64,000 bases of DNA, taken from assembly GCA_964016985.1 (NCBI GenBank), contig OZ024823.1, positions 65,182,514 to 65,246,513 of the forward strand. The letters are read 5' to 3'. The position numbers and the translations under genes are program-made. The notes beneath the pieces are model-generated. The model worked only from the letters and a program-made list of their open reading frames with translations, ran no database searches and was not told the origin of the DNA. The stretch comes from Anodontia alba (Eukaryota > Mollusca > Bivalvia > Lucinida > Lucinidae). How positions within the stretch are numbered: the stretch's first letter is position 1; each line of letters begins with the position of its first letter. Positions 34,515 to 45,977 of the stretch are shown here, piece after piece.

Positions 34515-36950
34515 CAAGTAAGACAATGTAGCATGTCTAATGGACTGTGAAATAAAGGTCAAGGTCAAATATGGATGACTGCACTCAAGAGGCCATGCTA
34601 AGATGTATGCATGTACTAAGTATCACTGGCTGTAGGTGCAATAGTTACTGAGAAACTGACCTAAACACAAACACTTCACAAGTACCAAAAATCACTCTGT
34701 AGGACCAATAATTACTGAGAAACTGACCTAAACGGAAAAACTTAAGAAAGTCACTGGATAGAAAAATATACATCACCTTGAAATCATCAAGACAAACATT
34801 TTGAGCAAGATTCATGATGATCACTTCAAAAATGTGACCTCTAAAGCATCAACAAGGTTTTCCTTTGATTTGGCCAGGTGACCTAGTTTCTGATATCAAG
34901 TGACCCAGTTTTTAACTAGACCTAGAAATCATCAAGATGAACATTTTGAGCAATATTTATGATGATTTTCTAAAAAATGTGATCTCTGGAGTGTTAACAG
35001 TTTTCTGCTGATTTGCCCTGGTGACCTAGTTTTTGACCCCATGTGACCTAGTTTCAAACTTGACCTAGAAATCAAGACAAACATTTTGAGCAAGATTCAT
35101 GATGATTGCTTCAAAAATGTGACCACTAGAGTGTTAAAATTTTATGCTGATTTTGCCTGGTGACCTAGTTTTTGACCCCAAGTGACCCAATTTCGAACTT
35201 AACCTAGAACTCATCAAGACAAACATTTTGAGCAAGCTTCATGATGATTGCTTCAAAAATGTGACCGCTAGAGTGTTAACAAGGCTTTCTGCTGATTTGG
35301 CCCGGTGACCTAGTTTTTGAGCCCAAGTGACCGAGTTTCAAACTTGACCTAGAAATCATCAAGACAAACGTGTTGAGCAAGATTCATGATTATTGCTTGA
35401 AAAATGTGACCACTAGAGTTTTCTGCTGATTTGGCCAGGTGACCTAGTTTTTGACCCCAGGTTACCCAGTTTCGAACTTGACCTAGAAATCATCAAGACA
35501 AACATTTTGAGCAAGATTCATGATGATTGCTTCAAAATGTGACCACTAGAGTGTTAACAAAGTTTTCTGCTGATTTGGCCCGGTGACCTAGTTTTTGACC
35601 CCAAGTGACCTAGTTTCAAACTTGACCTAGAACTCATCAAGACAAAACATTTTAAGCAAGATTCATGATGACTGCTTCAAAAATGTGACCGCTAGAGTGT
35701 TAACAAGGTTTTAGCTGATTTGGCTAGGTGACCTAGTTTTTTACCCCAAGTGACCCAGTTTCGAACTTGACCTAAAAATCATCAAGACAAACATTTTGAG
35801 CAAGATTCATGATGATTGCTTGAAAAATGTGATAACAAGGTTTTCCGCTGATTTGGCCAGGTGACCTAGTTTTTGACCAAAGGTGACCCAGTTTCGAACT
35901 TGACCTAGAAATCATCAAGACAAACATTTTGAGCAAGATTCATGATGATTGCTTAAAAATGTGACCGCTAGAGTGTTAACAAAGTTTTCTGCTGATTTGG
36001 CCCGGTGACCTAGTTTTTGACCCCAAGTGACCTAGTTTCAAACTTGACCTAGAACTCATCAAGACAAAACATTTTAAGCAAGATTCATGATGACTGCTTC
36101 AAAAATGTGTCTGCTAGAGTGTTTACAAGGTTTTAGCTGATTTGGCTAGGTGACCTAGTTTTTGACCCAAAGTGACCCAGTTTCGAACTTGACCTAAAAA
36201 TCATCAAGACAAACATTTTGAGCAAGATTCATGATGATTGCTTGAAAAATGTGACAGCTAGAGTGATAAGGTTTTCCGCTGATTTGGCCAGGTGACCTAG
36301 TTTTTGACCCAAGGTGACCCACTTTTGAACTTGACCTAGAAATCATCAAGACAAACATTTTGAGCAGGATTCATGATGATTGCTTAAAATGTGACCGCTA
36401 GAGTGTTAACAAAGTTTTCTGCTGATTTGGCCCAATGACCTAGTTTTTGACCCCAAGTGACCTAGTTTCAAACCTGACCTAGAACTCATCAAGACAAAAC
36501 ATTTTGAGCAAGATCCATGATGACTGCTTCAAAAATGTGACCGCTAGAGTGTTAACAAAGTTTTAGCTGATTTGGCTAGGTGACCTAGTTTTTGACCCCA
36601 AGTGACCCAGTTTCGAACTTGACCTAAAAATCATCAAGACAAACATTTTGAGCAAGATTCATGATTGCTGTGACAGCTAGAGTGATAACAAGGTTTTCAG
36701 CTGATTTGGCCAGGTGACCTAGTTTTTGACCTCAAGTGACCTAGTTTCAAACGTGACCTAGAACTCATCAAGACAAAACATTTTAAGGAAGATTAATGAT
36801 GACTGCTTCAAAAATGTGACCGCTAGAGTGTTAACAAGGTTTTAGCTGATTTGGCTAGGTGAACTACTTTTTGACCCCAAGTGACCCAGTTTCGAACTTG
36901 ACCTAAAAATCATCAAGACAAACATTTTGAGCAAGACTCATGATGATTGC
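34515..36950 (+). repeat. D-repeat array
   Basis: D leader, then about 15 direct repeats of about 145 bp: TGACCTAGTTTTTGACC, CAAGTGACCCAGTTTCGAAC, TTGACCTAGAAATCATCAAG, ACAAACATTTTGAGCAAG, ATTCATGATGATTGCTTCAA and AATGTGACCGCTAGAGTG. A higher-order period is visible: units lacking CTAGAGTG or carrying TTTTAGCTGATTTGG recur every third or so unit (35.6, 36.1, 36.5 and 36.8 kb). It ends in mid-unit at GATTGCTTA, where A sequence starts. Confidence 0.85.
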
Positions 36951-37687
36951 TTAAACAAGTCACCCCGATGCTTCCTAGCAAGTTTGGAGTCAACTGGCCT
37001 TTCGGTTCAGGAGAAGAAGCGAAAAATAGATTTTCAAGATGGCTGCCATGGCGGCCATCTTGGATTTCCGATCAGCACGATTTTAGCTATTTTTGATCTA
37101 CAGTCACCCCAATGCTTCCTAGCAAGTTTGGAGTCAATTGGCCTTTCAGTTCAGGAGAAGAAGCGAAAAATAGATTTTCAAGATGGCTGCTATGGTGGCC
37201 ATCTTGGATTTTCGATGGGCATGATTTTAGCTATTTTTGATCTACAAGTCACCCAAATGCTTCCTAGCAAGTTTGGAGTCAATTGGCCTTTCGGTTCAGG
37301 AGAAGCGAAAAATAGATTTTCAAGATGGCAGCCATGGCGGCCATCTTGGATTTCGGATCGGAACAATTTTAGCTGTTTTTGATCTACAAGTCACCCCGAT
37401 GCTTCCTAGCAAGTTTGGAGTCAATTGGCCTTTCGGTTTAGGAGAAGAAGCAAAAAATAGATTTTCAAGATGGCAGCCATCTTGGATTTCCGATCCTAAC
37501 GATTTTAGCTATTTTTGATCTACAAGTCACCCCAATGCCTCCTACCAAGTATCGAGTGAATTGGCCCAGGCGTGTAGGAGGAGTAGGCTTTTAAAGCAAT
37601 TGTTGACGCTGCACAACGAACGATGAATGACGGACATTGACTGACCACAATAGCTCACCATGAGCACTTTGTCCTCAGGTGAGCTAA
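36951..37687 (+). mobile_element. A-type array and tail closing the A/D/A chimera
   Basis: Four A units (spacings 144, 145, 142 and 136 bp), then the terminal block and tail with the hairpin GAGCAC-TTT-GTCCTC, ending AGGTGAGCTAA. The spacings show the two A length forms, which differ by the 9-bp insert inside the GCCATGGCGGCC box. Confidence 0.8.
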
Positions 37688-37988
37688 AAATAGATTTTAG
37701 ATGGCCACCATGGCGGCCATCTTGGATTTCTGATCTAAACGATTTAAGCTATATCTGATCTACAAGTCACCCCGATGCTTCCTACCAAGTTTCTAGGCAA
37801 TTAGCCTTTCCGTTCAGGAGAAGAAGCAAAACAAGATTTTCAAGATGGCGGCCATGGTGGCCATCTTGGATTTCTGATTAAAAAGATTTTACCTATTTTT
37901 GATCTACAAGTCAACCCCGATGCTTCCTGCCAAGTTTCAAGTCAAATGGCCTTTCAGTTCAGGAACAGAAGCAAATAAAAGCACGGCA
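37688..37988 (+). repeat. A-repeat array fragment
   Basis: Two A units starting in mid-unit (AAATAGATTTT) immediately after the previous CTAA, broken at about 37988 by the J element. Confidence 0.7.
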
Positions 37989-38849
37989 AGCATAATACCC
38001 CGCCATAGCAATTTTTTGTTTATGTATTAAAGTTATCGTTGCGAAAATGTCTGGAAAGAAAATGACAGAGGGACAGATAACAATCCTAAACCTGATCTTG
38101 ATAATATCAATGCATATAGCAAGTTTGGTTAAAAGGCCTTGTTATTTACTCAAGTTATCATCCAGAAATGGAAATATGGATGTCTCGGGCAGATAACTCC
38201 GTAAAAATAAATTTGCCCATTAGCAATTCCATACCAGATTTCCTTAATGTCAATATATATAGCAAGTTTGGTTAAAATCCCTTGTCATTTACTAAAGTTA
38301 TCGTCCAGAAACGAAAATATGGGCGTGTCTCGGGCAGATAACTCCGTAAAACTTTGACGAAATTTGCCCATTAGCAATCCTGAACCAGATCTCCTTAATG
38401 TCAATGCATATAGCAAGTTTGGTGAAAATCCCTTGTTATTTACTCAAGTTTCGTCCGGAAACAAAAATATGGGCGTGTCTGGGGCAGATAACTCTGTAAA
38501 AATTTGACGAAATTTGCCCATTAGCAATTCCAAACCAGATCTCCTTAATGTCAATGCATATAGCAAGTTTGGTGAAAATCCCTTGTTATTTACTCAAGTT
38601 ATAGTCCGGAAACGAAAATATGGGCGTGTCTTGGGCAAATAACTCTGTAAAAAATTTGACAAAATTTGCCCATTAGCAATCCCAAACCAGATCTTCACAA
38701 AAACAATGCACATACCAAGTTGGGTGAAAATCCATTGATGTTTACTCAAGTTATCATCCGGAAACAAAAAACGGATGGACGGACGCACGGACACACGGAC
38801 AACCAACATGAAACCATAATACCCTGCCACTATTAGGTGGTGGGGTATA
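37989..38849 (+). mobile_element. J-type element with GGTATAA-type ends
   Basis: It starts CATAATACCCCGCCATAGCA and holds about five direct repeats of about 145 bp (CCCATTAGCAATCC, AACCAGATCTCCTTAATGTC, ATATAGCAAGTTTGGTGAAA, TCCCTTGTTATTTACTCAAG, GAAAATATGGGCGTGTC). It then has a GGACGGACGCACGG segment and a terminal hairpin ATACCCTGCCAC...GTGGTGGGGTAT at 38819-38847. It lies within an A array, which continues directly after it. No coding sequence. Confidence 0.75.
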
Positions 38850-39513
38850 AAAATAGATTTTCAAGGTATTAGATGGCTTCCATAGCTGTCATCTTGGATT
38901 CCCGATCGGAACGATTTTAGCCTCTTTTGATCTAAAAGTCACCCCATTGCTTTCTACCAAGTTTCAAGTCAATTGGCATTTCGGTTCAGGAGCAGAAGCG
39001 ATAAATAGTTTTTCAAGATGGCCGCCATGGCGGCCATCTTGGATTTCTAATTGGAACGATTTTCGCTATTTTTGCTGCACAAGTCACCCTGATGCTTCCT
39101 ACCAAGTTTCAAGTTAATTGGCCTTTTGGTTCAGAAGAAAAAGTAAAAAATAGATTTTCAAGAAGGCCACCATAGCAGCCATCTTGGATTTTAGATCGGA
39201 ACGATTTTGGCTATTTCTGATCTACAAGTCACCCAGATGCTTCCTACCAAGTTTCAAGTCAATTGGCCTTTCGGTTCAGGAGGAAAAGCGAAAAAAAAAA
39301 ACATTTTCAAGATGGCTACCATCTTGGATTTCCGATTGGAACAATTTTAGTATATTTGATCTACATGTCACACCGATGCTTCCTACCAAGTTTTGAGTCA
39401 ATCTGCTTAACGGTTCAGGAGTTGTTGAAAAAGTGAAAAGCTAACGGATGGACAGACCATGGACAACAGGTGATCGCATAAGCTGACCTGGAGCTTTTCT
39501 CCAGGTGAGCTAA
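38850..39513 (+). mobile_element. A-type array and tail
   Basis: About four A units, then a short tail with GGACAGACCATGGAC and the hairpin CTGGAG-CTTTT-CTCCAG, ending GTGAGCTAA. Compared with the common CTGAGC/GCTCAG stem, the changed bases are matched on both arms. Confidence 0.8.
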
Positions 39514-39902
39514 CCAGTAACTGTGTTTTCAGAGAAAACAGATGTCCCACAACCATGAATTTTCAGCGTTTTTTTCTACTGATGTGACCTTGAAAATTAG
39601 GCCAAGGTCATCAAATCTAATCAGTTCTTTGTTATGTCCCAATTATATCCATGAAAATTTGGTAAGAATCCAACCACTAGTTCACAAGATATTGTGCAAA
39701 CAAGAAAGTGTTACGCCTACGTCAATGCTGATGCCAACGGGATCCACACAAATTTCAATATGTCCCCCTCCCTGTAGGATGAGGGACATAAATAAATGTC
39801 AAACTTCGACACAAGCGGGCCAAGATGGCCCTGTATCAGTCACCTGAGTACCAGACAAGTGACCCCTGGGGCAGGGCCATTTTTTACTCAATTTCCAATG
39901 AT
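39514..39902 (+). repeat. Remnant with GGGACAT-type tail and a variant head
   Basis: 39514-39795 is an unassigned interior ending in an imperfect hairpin TGTCCCCCTC...GAGGGACAT (39762-39789), apparently a third tail type. A head follows at 39811 (ACAAGCGGGCCAAGATGGCC, TCAGTCACCTGAG), with about 70 bp of leader before a SINE1 fragment. Confidence 0.55.
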
Positions 39903-40016
39903 TGATTTATTTTGGGGCTTAACGACACGTCAACCCTTGTGGGTCATTTTGTGTCATCTCCCAGAGAAAGGGAGAAAAGAGATAGTAGAGGAGATGAAAG
40001 AAAGGGACAGATAAGA
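39903..40016 (-). mobile_element. SINE1 3' fragment
   Basis: The 3' end of a diverged SINE1 (sense on minus), cut at AGGGACAG where the sequence passes through ATAAGA into the head at 40017. An identical junction occurs at 40570, so the joined pair was copied. Confidence 0.8.
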
Positions 40017-40363
40017 ACAAGAGCTGTCAGCAGACAGCAAAGCTCACCTGGAATTGGGGTGATACTGGAGTGTCAGGGTTTTCTAGTCAATTGGCCTTTT
40101 GGTTCAGGAGAAGAAATTCAAAATAGATTATCAAGATAGCAGCGATGTTGGCCATCTTGGATTTTCGATTGTAACTGTTTTTGTTATTTTGGTAGAAAGT
40201 CATCTAGGCAATATTCCTGTGAAGTTAAATTGAAATTGGCCCAGGGATGTAGGAGGAGTTGTCATTTAAAGCAAATTGTTGACACAGCACAACAGACGAC
40301 ACATGACGGACATCAACCGATCACAATAGCTCATCTTGAGCACTTTATGTTCAGGTTAGCTAA
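40017..40363 (+). mobile_element. Short M-type element
   Basis: The head ACAAGAGCTGTCAGCAGACA carries the hairpin GCTGTC-AGCA-GACAGC, then AGCTCACCTGG. About one A unit follows, then a terminal block and the tail TTGAGCACTTTATGTTCAGG, ending TTAGCTAA. At about 350 bp it is the shortest element with both ends in the window. Confidence 0.75.
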
Positions 40364-40624
40364 TAACTGTTAATGGACGGATAAACACAGGAATGGACAG
40401 ATGACTGAAAGCATTATACCCTGATGGCATACTTCAATGATCATACTTGATTGATTGATCAAGTTGGGGCTTAACGACACGTCATCCCTTGTGGGTCATT
40501 TTGTGTTGTCTCCCAGAGAAAGTAAGAAAAGAGATAGAAAAGATAGTAGAGGAGATGAAAGAGAGGGACAGATAAGAACAAGAGCTGTCAGCACACAGCA
40601 AATCTCGCCTGGAATAGGGATGAT
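40364..40624 (-). mobile_element. Second SINE1 fragment / M-head junction
   Basis: 40448-40570 is a SINE1 3' fragment like 39903-40016, with the same breakpoint, followed at 40578 by an M head (ACAAGAGCTGTCAGCACACA). The M leader is interrupted at 40625 by a complete SINE1 and resumes at 40916. 40364-40447 contains GGACGGATAAACACAGG and ATTATACCCTGATGGCAT, a possible degraded GGTATAA-type tail. Confidence 0.65.
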
Positions 40625-40915
40625 TTTTGATTGTGTTGGGGTTTAACGACACGTCAACCCTTGAGGGTCATTTTGTGTCGTCTCCCAGAGAAAGGGAGAA
40701 AAGAGATAGAAGAGAGAGTAGAGGAGATGAAAGAGAGGGACAGGGAAGAAAGAGGAACAGGAATGAAAGTGAAGAAACAGAAGAAATAAAAACATCCCCC
40801 CTCTACCCTTACCCACTACAAGGATAGCAGGCCTTGCCCAACTGTAAGCCAATATCAGTTGGACGCCCCGGTGATGTAAGATACACAGCACCTTCGCACC
40901 ACCCGACCACCCCGT
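40625..40915 (-). mobile_element. SINE1 copy
   Basis: SINE1, sense on minus, flanked by the 14-bp duplication GGAATAGGGATGAT at 40611-40624 and 40916-40929. It is inserted in the leader of an M-type head. Confidence 0.9.
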
Positions 40916-40929
40916 GGAATAGGGATGAT

Positions 40930-41731
40930 ACTGGAGTGTCAGGGTGCTCTTTAGGACCAGTCTGAGTCTGGGTCTGCACTGTTTAGGCCTATCTGTCCCC
41001 ATACTTAGAATCATTACAGTAAGAGAAAATGTTGTGGCATTTTAGCTCTTGATAGGATTTCTTGTGTGCTATGGTCTGGTCATTTGTAGTCATGAATTTG
41101 ACATTATCAGGGATCAATTATAAAATTTCTGTCTGTGACCTTGACCTTGAGGTCATAGGCATAGGTGGGAGTGATGATGAATAAAACTTTGGACCTGTAT
41201 CTATTATCATTCCAAATATGAACAAAATCTATCATATGGTTTGGAAAATATGAGCTCTTAAAACACTTTAATATGAAATTTCTTTAATATGAAGTTCTTA
41301 ACTTTTGACCTTGAGGCCATGGGCAAGGGCAGTGAGTATTGCTGAATAAAACTTTGGACCTGTATCTATCATCATGTCAAATATGAATAAAATCCATCAT
41401 AAGGTTTGGAAAATATGAGCTATTAAAAATCTTTAATATAAAACTTTTAAGTCTGTGACCTTGACCTTGTGGCCTGAATAAAACTTTGGAACTGTATCTA
41501 TCATCATACCAAATATGAACAAAAACCATCGTATAATTTTGGCAAAATATGAGCTCTTAAAAATCTTTAACATTAAAAATTTCTAAGTCTGTGACCTTGA
41601 CCTGACCTTGACCTTGAGGTATTGGGCTGGGGTATTGCTGAATAAAACATTGGAACTATAGCTATCATACCAAATATGAACCAAATCTATAAACTGGTCT
41701 GGAAAATATAAGCTCTTAAAAAAACTTTAAC
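40930..41731 (+). repeat. M leader remainder and F-repeat array
   Basis: 40930-41040 is unassigned. From about 41050 there are four repeats of about 140-165 bp with TGACCTTGACCTTGAGG, GAATAAAACTTTGGACCTGT, ATCTATCATCAT, CAAATATGAACAAAATC and GAAAATATGAGCTCTTAAAA. The motif TGACCTTGA recurs once per unit and locally twice (41590-41620). The array is cut by the head at 41732. Confidence 0.65.
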
Positions 41732-44700
41732 ACAAGAGGCCCACAGGCCACGGGTCGCTCACCTGAGTGACTTAGCCACTGCAGATGTTATGCAACATTT
41801 TTCCAATCCTGTCATCGCAACTAATGAAAAAATCATCATTTAAGCAGTTCTTAATTTTGAAGAAGAATATATATGACATGACGGTCAATGGAGCTTGATC
41901 ATTTGAACAAACTCTCAATCACATTTCAACAGTAGGATCAAATTGAAATTTGGTGGTAAATGGCTAAGTGGTTTCTGAAGAATCACGATTTTATACATGT
42001 AAACAGCTCAGTGGCAGGGAAATATAATAAACATAAACAAGATGGCAGCCATCTTGGATTTCCAATCAGAATGATTTTAGCTACTGTTGATCTACAAGTC
42101 ACCTCAATACTTCCAATGAACTTTGAGTCAATTGCCCTTTCAGCTCAGGAGAAAAAGTTCAAAACAGATTTTCAAGATGGCCGCCATGGCCGCAATTTGG
42201 GATTTCCTATCACAACGATGTGAGTTATCTTTTATCTACAAGTCACCCCGATGCTTCCTACCAACTTTCGAGTAAATTGGCCTTTCAGTTCAGAAGAAGA
42301 AGGGACAAATAGATTTTCAAGATGGCTGCCATCTTGGATTTCCGACTGGAACGATTTTGGCTATTTTTATATCTACATGTCATCCTGATGCTTCCTACCA
42401 ATTTTCATATCAAATGGACCTTTAGTTCAGGAAAATAAGCAAAAAAAAAGAGTTTCAAGATGGCCGCCATGGCCGCCATCTTGGATTTCTGATCCAAACA
42501 ATTTAAGCTATTTTAGATCTACAAGTCACCCCAATCCTTCCTACCAAGTTTCGAGTCAAATGGCCCTTCAGTTCAGGAGAAGAAGCAAAAAATAGATTTT
42601 CAAGATGGCTGTCATGGCCCATGCTTCCTACCAAGTTTCGAGTCAATTGGCCTTTCAGTTCAGAAGAAGAAGGGACAAATAGATTTTCAAGATGGCTGCC
42701 ATCTTGGATTTCCGACTGGAACGATTTTGGCTATTTTTATATCTACAAGTCATCCTGATGCTTCCTACCAATTTTCATATCAAATGGACCTTTAGTTCAG
42801 GAAAATAAGCAAAAAAAAAGAGTTTCAAGATGGCCGCCATAGCCGCCATCTTGGATTTCTGATCCAAACAATTTAAGCTATTTTAGATCTACAAGTCACC
42901 CCAATCCTTCCTACCAAGTTTCGAGTCAAATGGCCCTTCAGTTCAGGAGAAGAAGCGAAAAATAGATTTTCAAGATGGCTGTCATGGCGGCCATCTTGGA
43001 TTTCTGATAGGGACGATTCTAGCTATTTTTGATCTACAGGTCACCCTGATGCTGCCTACCTAGTTTAAAATCAATAAGCCTTTCGGTTCAGGAGAAGAAG
43101 TGAAAAAAAGATTTTCAAGATCCATAAGTCACCCCGATGCTTCCTACCAAGTTTCAAGTCAACTGGCTTTTGGGTTTAGGAGAAGAAGCGAAAAAAAAGA
43201 TTTTCAAGATAGCCACCATGGCAGCCATCTTGGATTTCCGATTAGCACGATTTTAGCTATTTTTGATCTACAAGTCACCCTGATGCTTCCTACCAAGTTT
43301 GGAGTCAATTGGCCTTTCGGCTCAGGAGATGAAGTGAAAAATAGATTTTCAAGATCGCGGCTATGGCAGCCATCTTGGATATCCGATTGGAACCATTTTA
43401 GCTATTTTTGATATACAAGTCACCCCTATGCTTCCTACCAATTTTCGAATCAATTGGCATTTGGGTTTAGGAGAAGCGAAAATAGATTTTCAAGTTGGCT
43501 GCCATGGCAGCCATTTTGGATTTATAATTGGCAATTAGCTATTTTTTGATCTACAAGTCACCCTGATGCTTCCTACCAAGTTTAGAGTCAAATGGCCTTT
43601 CGGTTCAGAAGAAGTGAAAAATAGATTTTCAAGATGGAGGCCATGGCGGCCATCTTGGATTTCTGATTTGAACGATTTTAGCTATTGTTGATCTGCAAGT
43701 CACCCCAATGCTTCCTACTAAGTTTCAAGTCAATTGACTTTTGGGTTTAGGAGGAGAAGCGAAAAATAGATTTTCAAGATGGCTGCCATGGCGGCCATCT
43801 TGGATTTACGATCAGCAGGATTTTAGCTTTTTTTTTTATCTACAAGTCACCCCAATGCTTCCTACCAAGTTTCAAGTCAACTGGCCTTTCCGTTCAGGAG
43901 AAGAAGCGAAAAATAGATTTTCAAGATGGCGGCCATCTTGGATTTCTGATCAGAATGATTTTAGCTAATTTTAATCTACAAGTCACCCCGATGCTTTCTA
44001 TTAAGTTTGGAGTCAATTGGCTTATGGGTTTAGGAGAAGAAGCGAAAAATAGACTTTCAAGATGGCTTCCATGGCGGCCATCTTGGATTTCCGATCCGAA
44101 CGATTTTAGCTATTTTTGATCTGCAACTCACCCCGATGCTTCCTACTAAGTTTCTAGTCAATTGACTTTTGGGTTTAGGAGGAGAAGCAAAAAATAGATT
44201 TTCAAGATGGCTGCCATGGCGGCCATCTTGGATTTACGATCAGCAGGATTTTAGCTTTTTTTTTATCTACAAGTCACCCCAATGCTTCCTACCAAGTTTC
44301 AAGTCAACTGGCCTTTCCCTTAAGGAGAAGAAGCGTAAAATAGATTTTCAAGATGGCGGCCATCTTGGATTTCCGATCAGAACGATTTTAGCTAATTTTA
44401 ATCTACAAGTCACCCCGATGCTTTCTATTAAGTTTGGAGTCAATTGGCTTTTGGGTTTAGGAGAAGAAGCGAAAAATAGACTTTCAAGATGGCTTCCATG
44501 GCGGCCATCTTGGATTTCCGATAGGAACGATTTTAGCTATTTTTGATCTATAAGTCACCCCAATGCTTCCTACCAAGTTTGGAGTCAATTGGCTTTTGGG
44601 TTTAGGAGTAGAAGCGAAAAATAGATTTTCAAGATGGCGGCCATCTTGGATTTCCGATCGGCACGATTTTAGCTATTTTTGATCTACAAGTCACCCCAAT

Positions 44701-44980
44701 GCTTCCTAGCAAGTTTGGAGTCAATTGGCCTTTTGGTTTAGGAGAAGAAGCGAAAAATAGATTTTCAAGATGGTGGCCATCTTGGATTTCCGATCGGAAC
44801 GATTTTAGCTATTTTTGATCTACAAGTCACCCCGATGCTTCCTAGCAAGTATAGAGTCAATTGGACCAGGGGTGTAGGAGGAGTAGGCTTTTAAAACAAT
44901 TGTTGACGCCGCACGCCGCACGACGGACACTGACTGACCACAATAGCTCACCATGAGCACTTCATGCTCAGGTGAGCTAA
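41732..44980 (+). mobile_element. A-type tandem-repeat element, complete, 3.2 kb
   Basis: Head ACAAGAGGCCCACAGGCC with GGGTCGCTCACCTGAGTGAC, leader, about 21 A units, and a tail with the hairpin GAGCAC-TTC-ATGCTC, ending AGGTGAGCTAA. Two internal duplications are visible: 42.28 to 42.65 kb (offset 370 bp) and 43.74 to 44.17 kb (offset 428 bp). Both are near whole multiples of the unit, as expected from unequal exchange or replication slippage. Confidence 0.85.
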
Positions 44981-45058
44981 TAAATGTGAAGGCCGACTCC
45001 AATGCCGACGCCGGGGGTAGTGCAATAGCTCTTCCTGGACTTCGTCCAGGCAAGCTAA
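44981..45058 (+). mobile_element. Isolated 3' tail of another element
   Basis: 78 bp with GCCGACTCCAATGCCGACGC, CAATAGCTCTT and the hairpin CCTGGAC-TTC-GTCCAGG, ending CAAGCTAA. This is a tail with a different stem sequence but the same shape, lacking its own array. Confidence 0.65.
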
Positions 45059-45224
45059 AAAGAGAAACAGAGATGAAAGCAAAGAAACAGAAGAAATAAA
45101 AACATTCCCCCTCTACCTTTACCTGCTACAAGGATAGCAGGCCTTGCCCAACTGTAAGCCAATCTCAGTTGGACACCCCGGTGACATAAAATACACGACA
45201 CCTTCGCCACATCCAACCACCCCC
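45059..45224 (-). mobile_element. SINE1 5' fragment
   Basis: The 5' half of a diverged SINE1 (sense on minus), from the purine-rich AGAAACAGAGATGAAAGC region to CCAACCACCCCC. The 3' end is missing because it abuts the CTAA of the preceding tail. Confidence 0.8.
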
Positions 45225-45685
45225 TAATCATACTTGAAGTAAGGTAAGTCAAAGGGCAGTACTCATGCAATACAAAAACAAACTGACAAAAAAACTATCT
45301 ATAAAGCATCACACTATAGTGATACGAGTACATACATTTCATGAAATTTTATTCATTGCTTACTAAATTTTGATACCTGAATGGATAAACTCATCAAAGG
45401 GCAATAACTTCACATAAACACTAGACACATGAAACACTCTACTATATTTGTATGCATTCATTATAAGTTTAATGAAAGTTGATTGATTTGTTACGCAGTT
45501 CTGCAGTGGACCTAAAATATGCTGAATATTTAATCTGCTGGACTTAAATAGCAGCAGACAACATCTTAAAACAATTTTCTTACTTTGCCCTGAAAATAGG
45601 TCTTGACATTTCATACATTATGTCATTAAAGGAGACAATTTCCTTGAAATGTTGACAATTTTCTGGGGAAAATAAGAAAAATATG
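45225..45685. other. Unassigned sequence
   Basis: About 460 bp of AT-rich sequence with no head, tail or array. An 83-codon frame on the minus strand (45363-45614) has no recognisable motif and I do not call it. Confidence 0.4.
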
Positions 45686-45977
45686 AAGTTTTTATAGTAA
45701 AACATATTTTAACAAGTAATACTTAACCTATAGATAATGTGCTATTATATTCTGTATTTAAACCTTCCACAGAAAAAAACGGCAAGTCTTAAAGTCTTAA
45801 TCCAGAAGGTGCCTTAGGCATTTACCTGAGTGATGTTACCTTTCCCGCTCTTTTGATCAGTGTTCAGTTTCTTTGTAGAATAAAACAAAATAACTGAGCA
45901 AAGCGGGGAGGAAGGAAGGAATTTCTTATCCATAGGTTAAGTATTACTTGTTAAAATATGTTTTACTATAAAAACTT
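45686..45977. repeat. Foldback: 46-bp perfect inverted repeats around 200 bp
   Basis: The left arm 45686-45731 and right arm 45932-45977 are exact reverse complements (left starts AAGTTTTTATAGTAAAACAT and ends AATACTTAACCTAT). The interior (45732-45931) contains CTTCCACAGAAAAAAACGGC and TTTCCCGCTCTTTTGATCA. About 150 bp of it recurs inverted near 54.4-54.5 kb. It could be a MITE or part of a larger element. No target duplication was identified. Confidence 0.75.

Noticed and set aside
34515..36950. CRISPR-like array
   Set aside because: The 145-bp period has no short-repeat/unique-spacer structure, and the DNA is clearly eukaryotic; it is satellite-like tandem repeat D.
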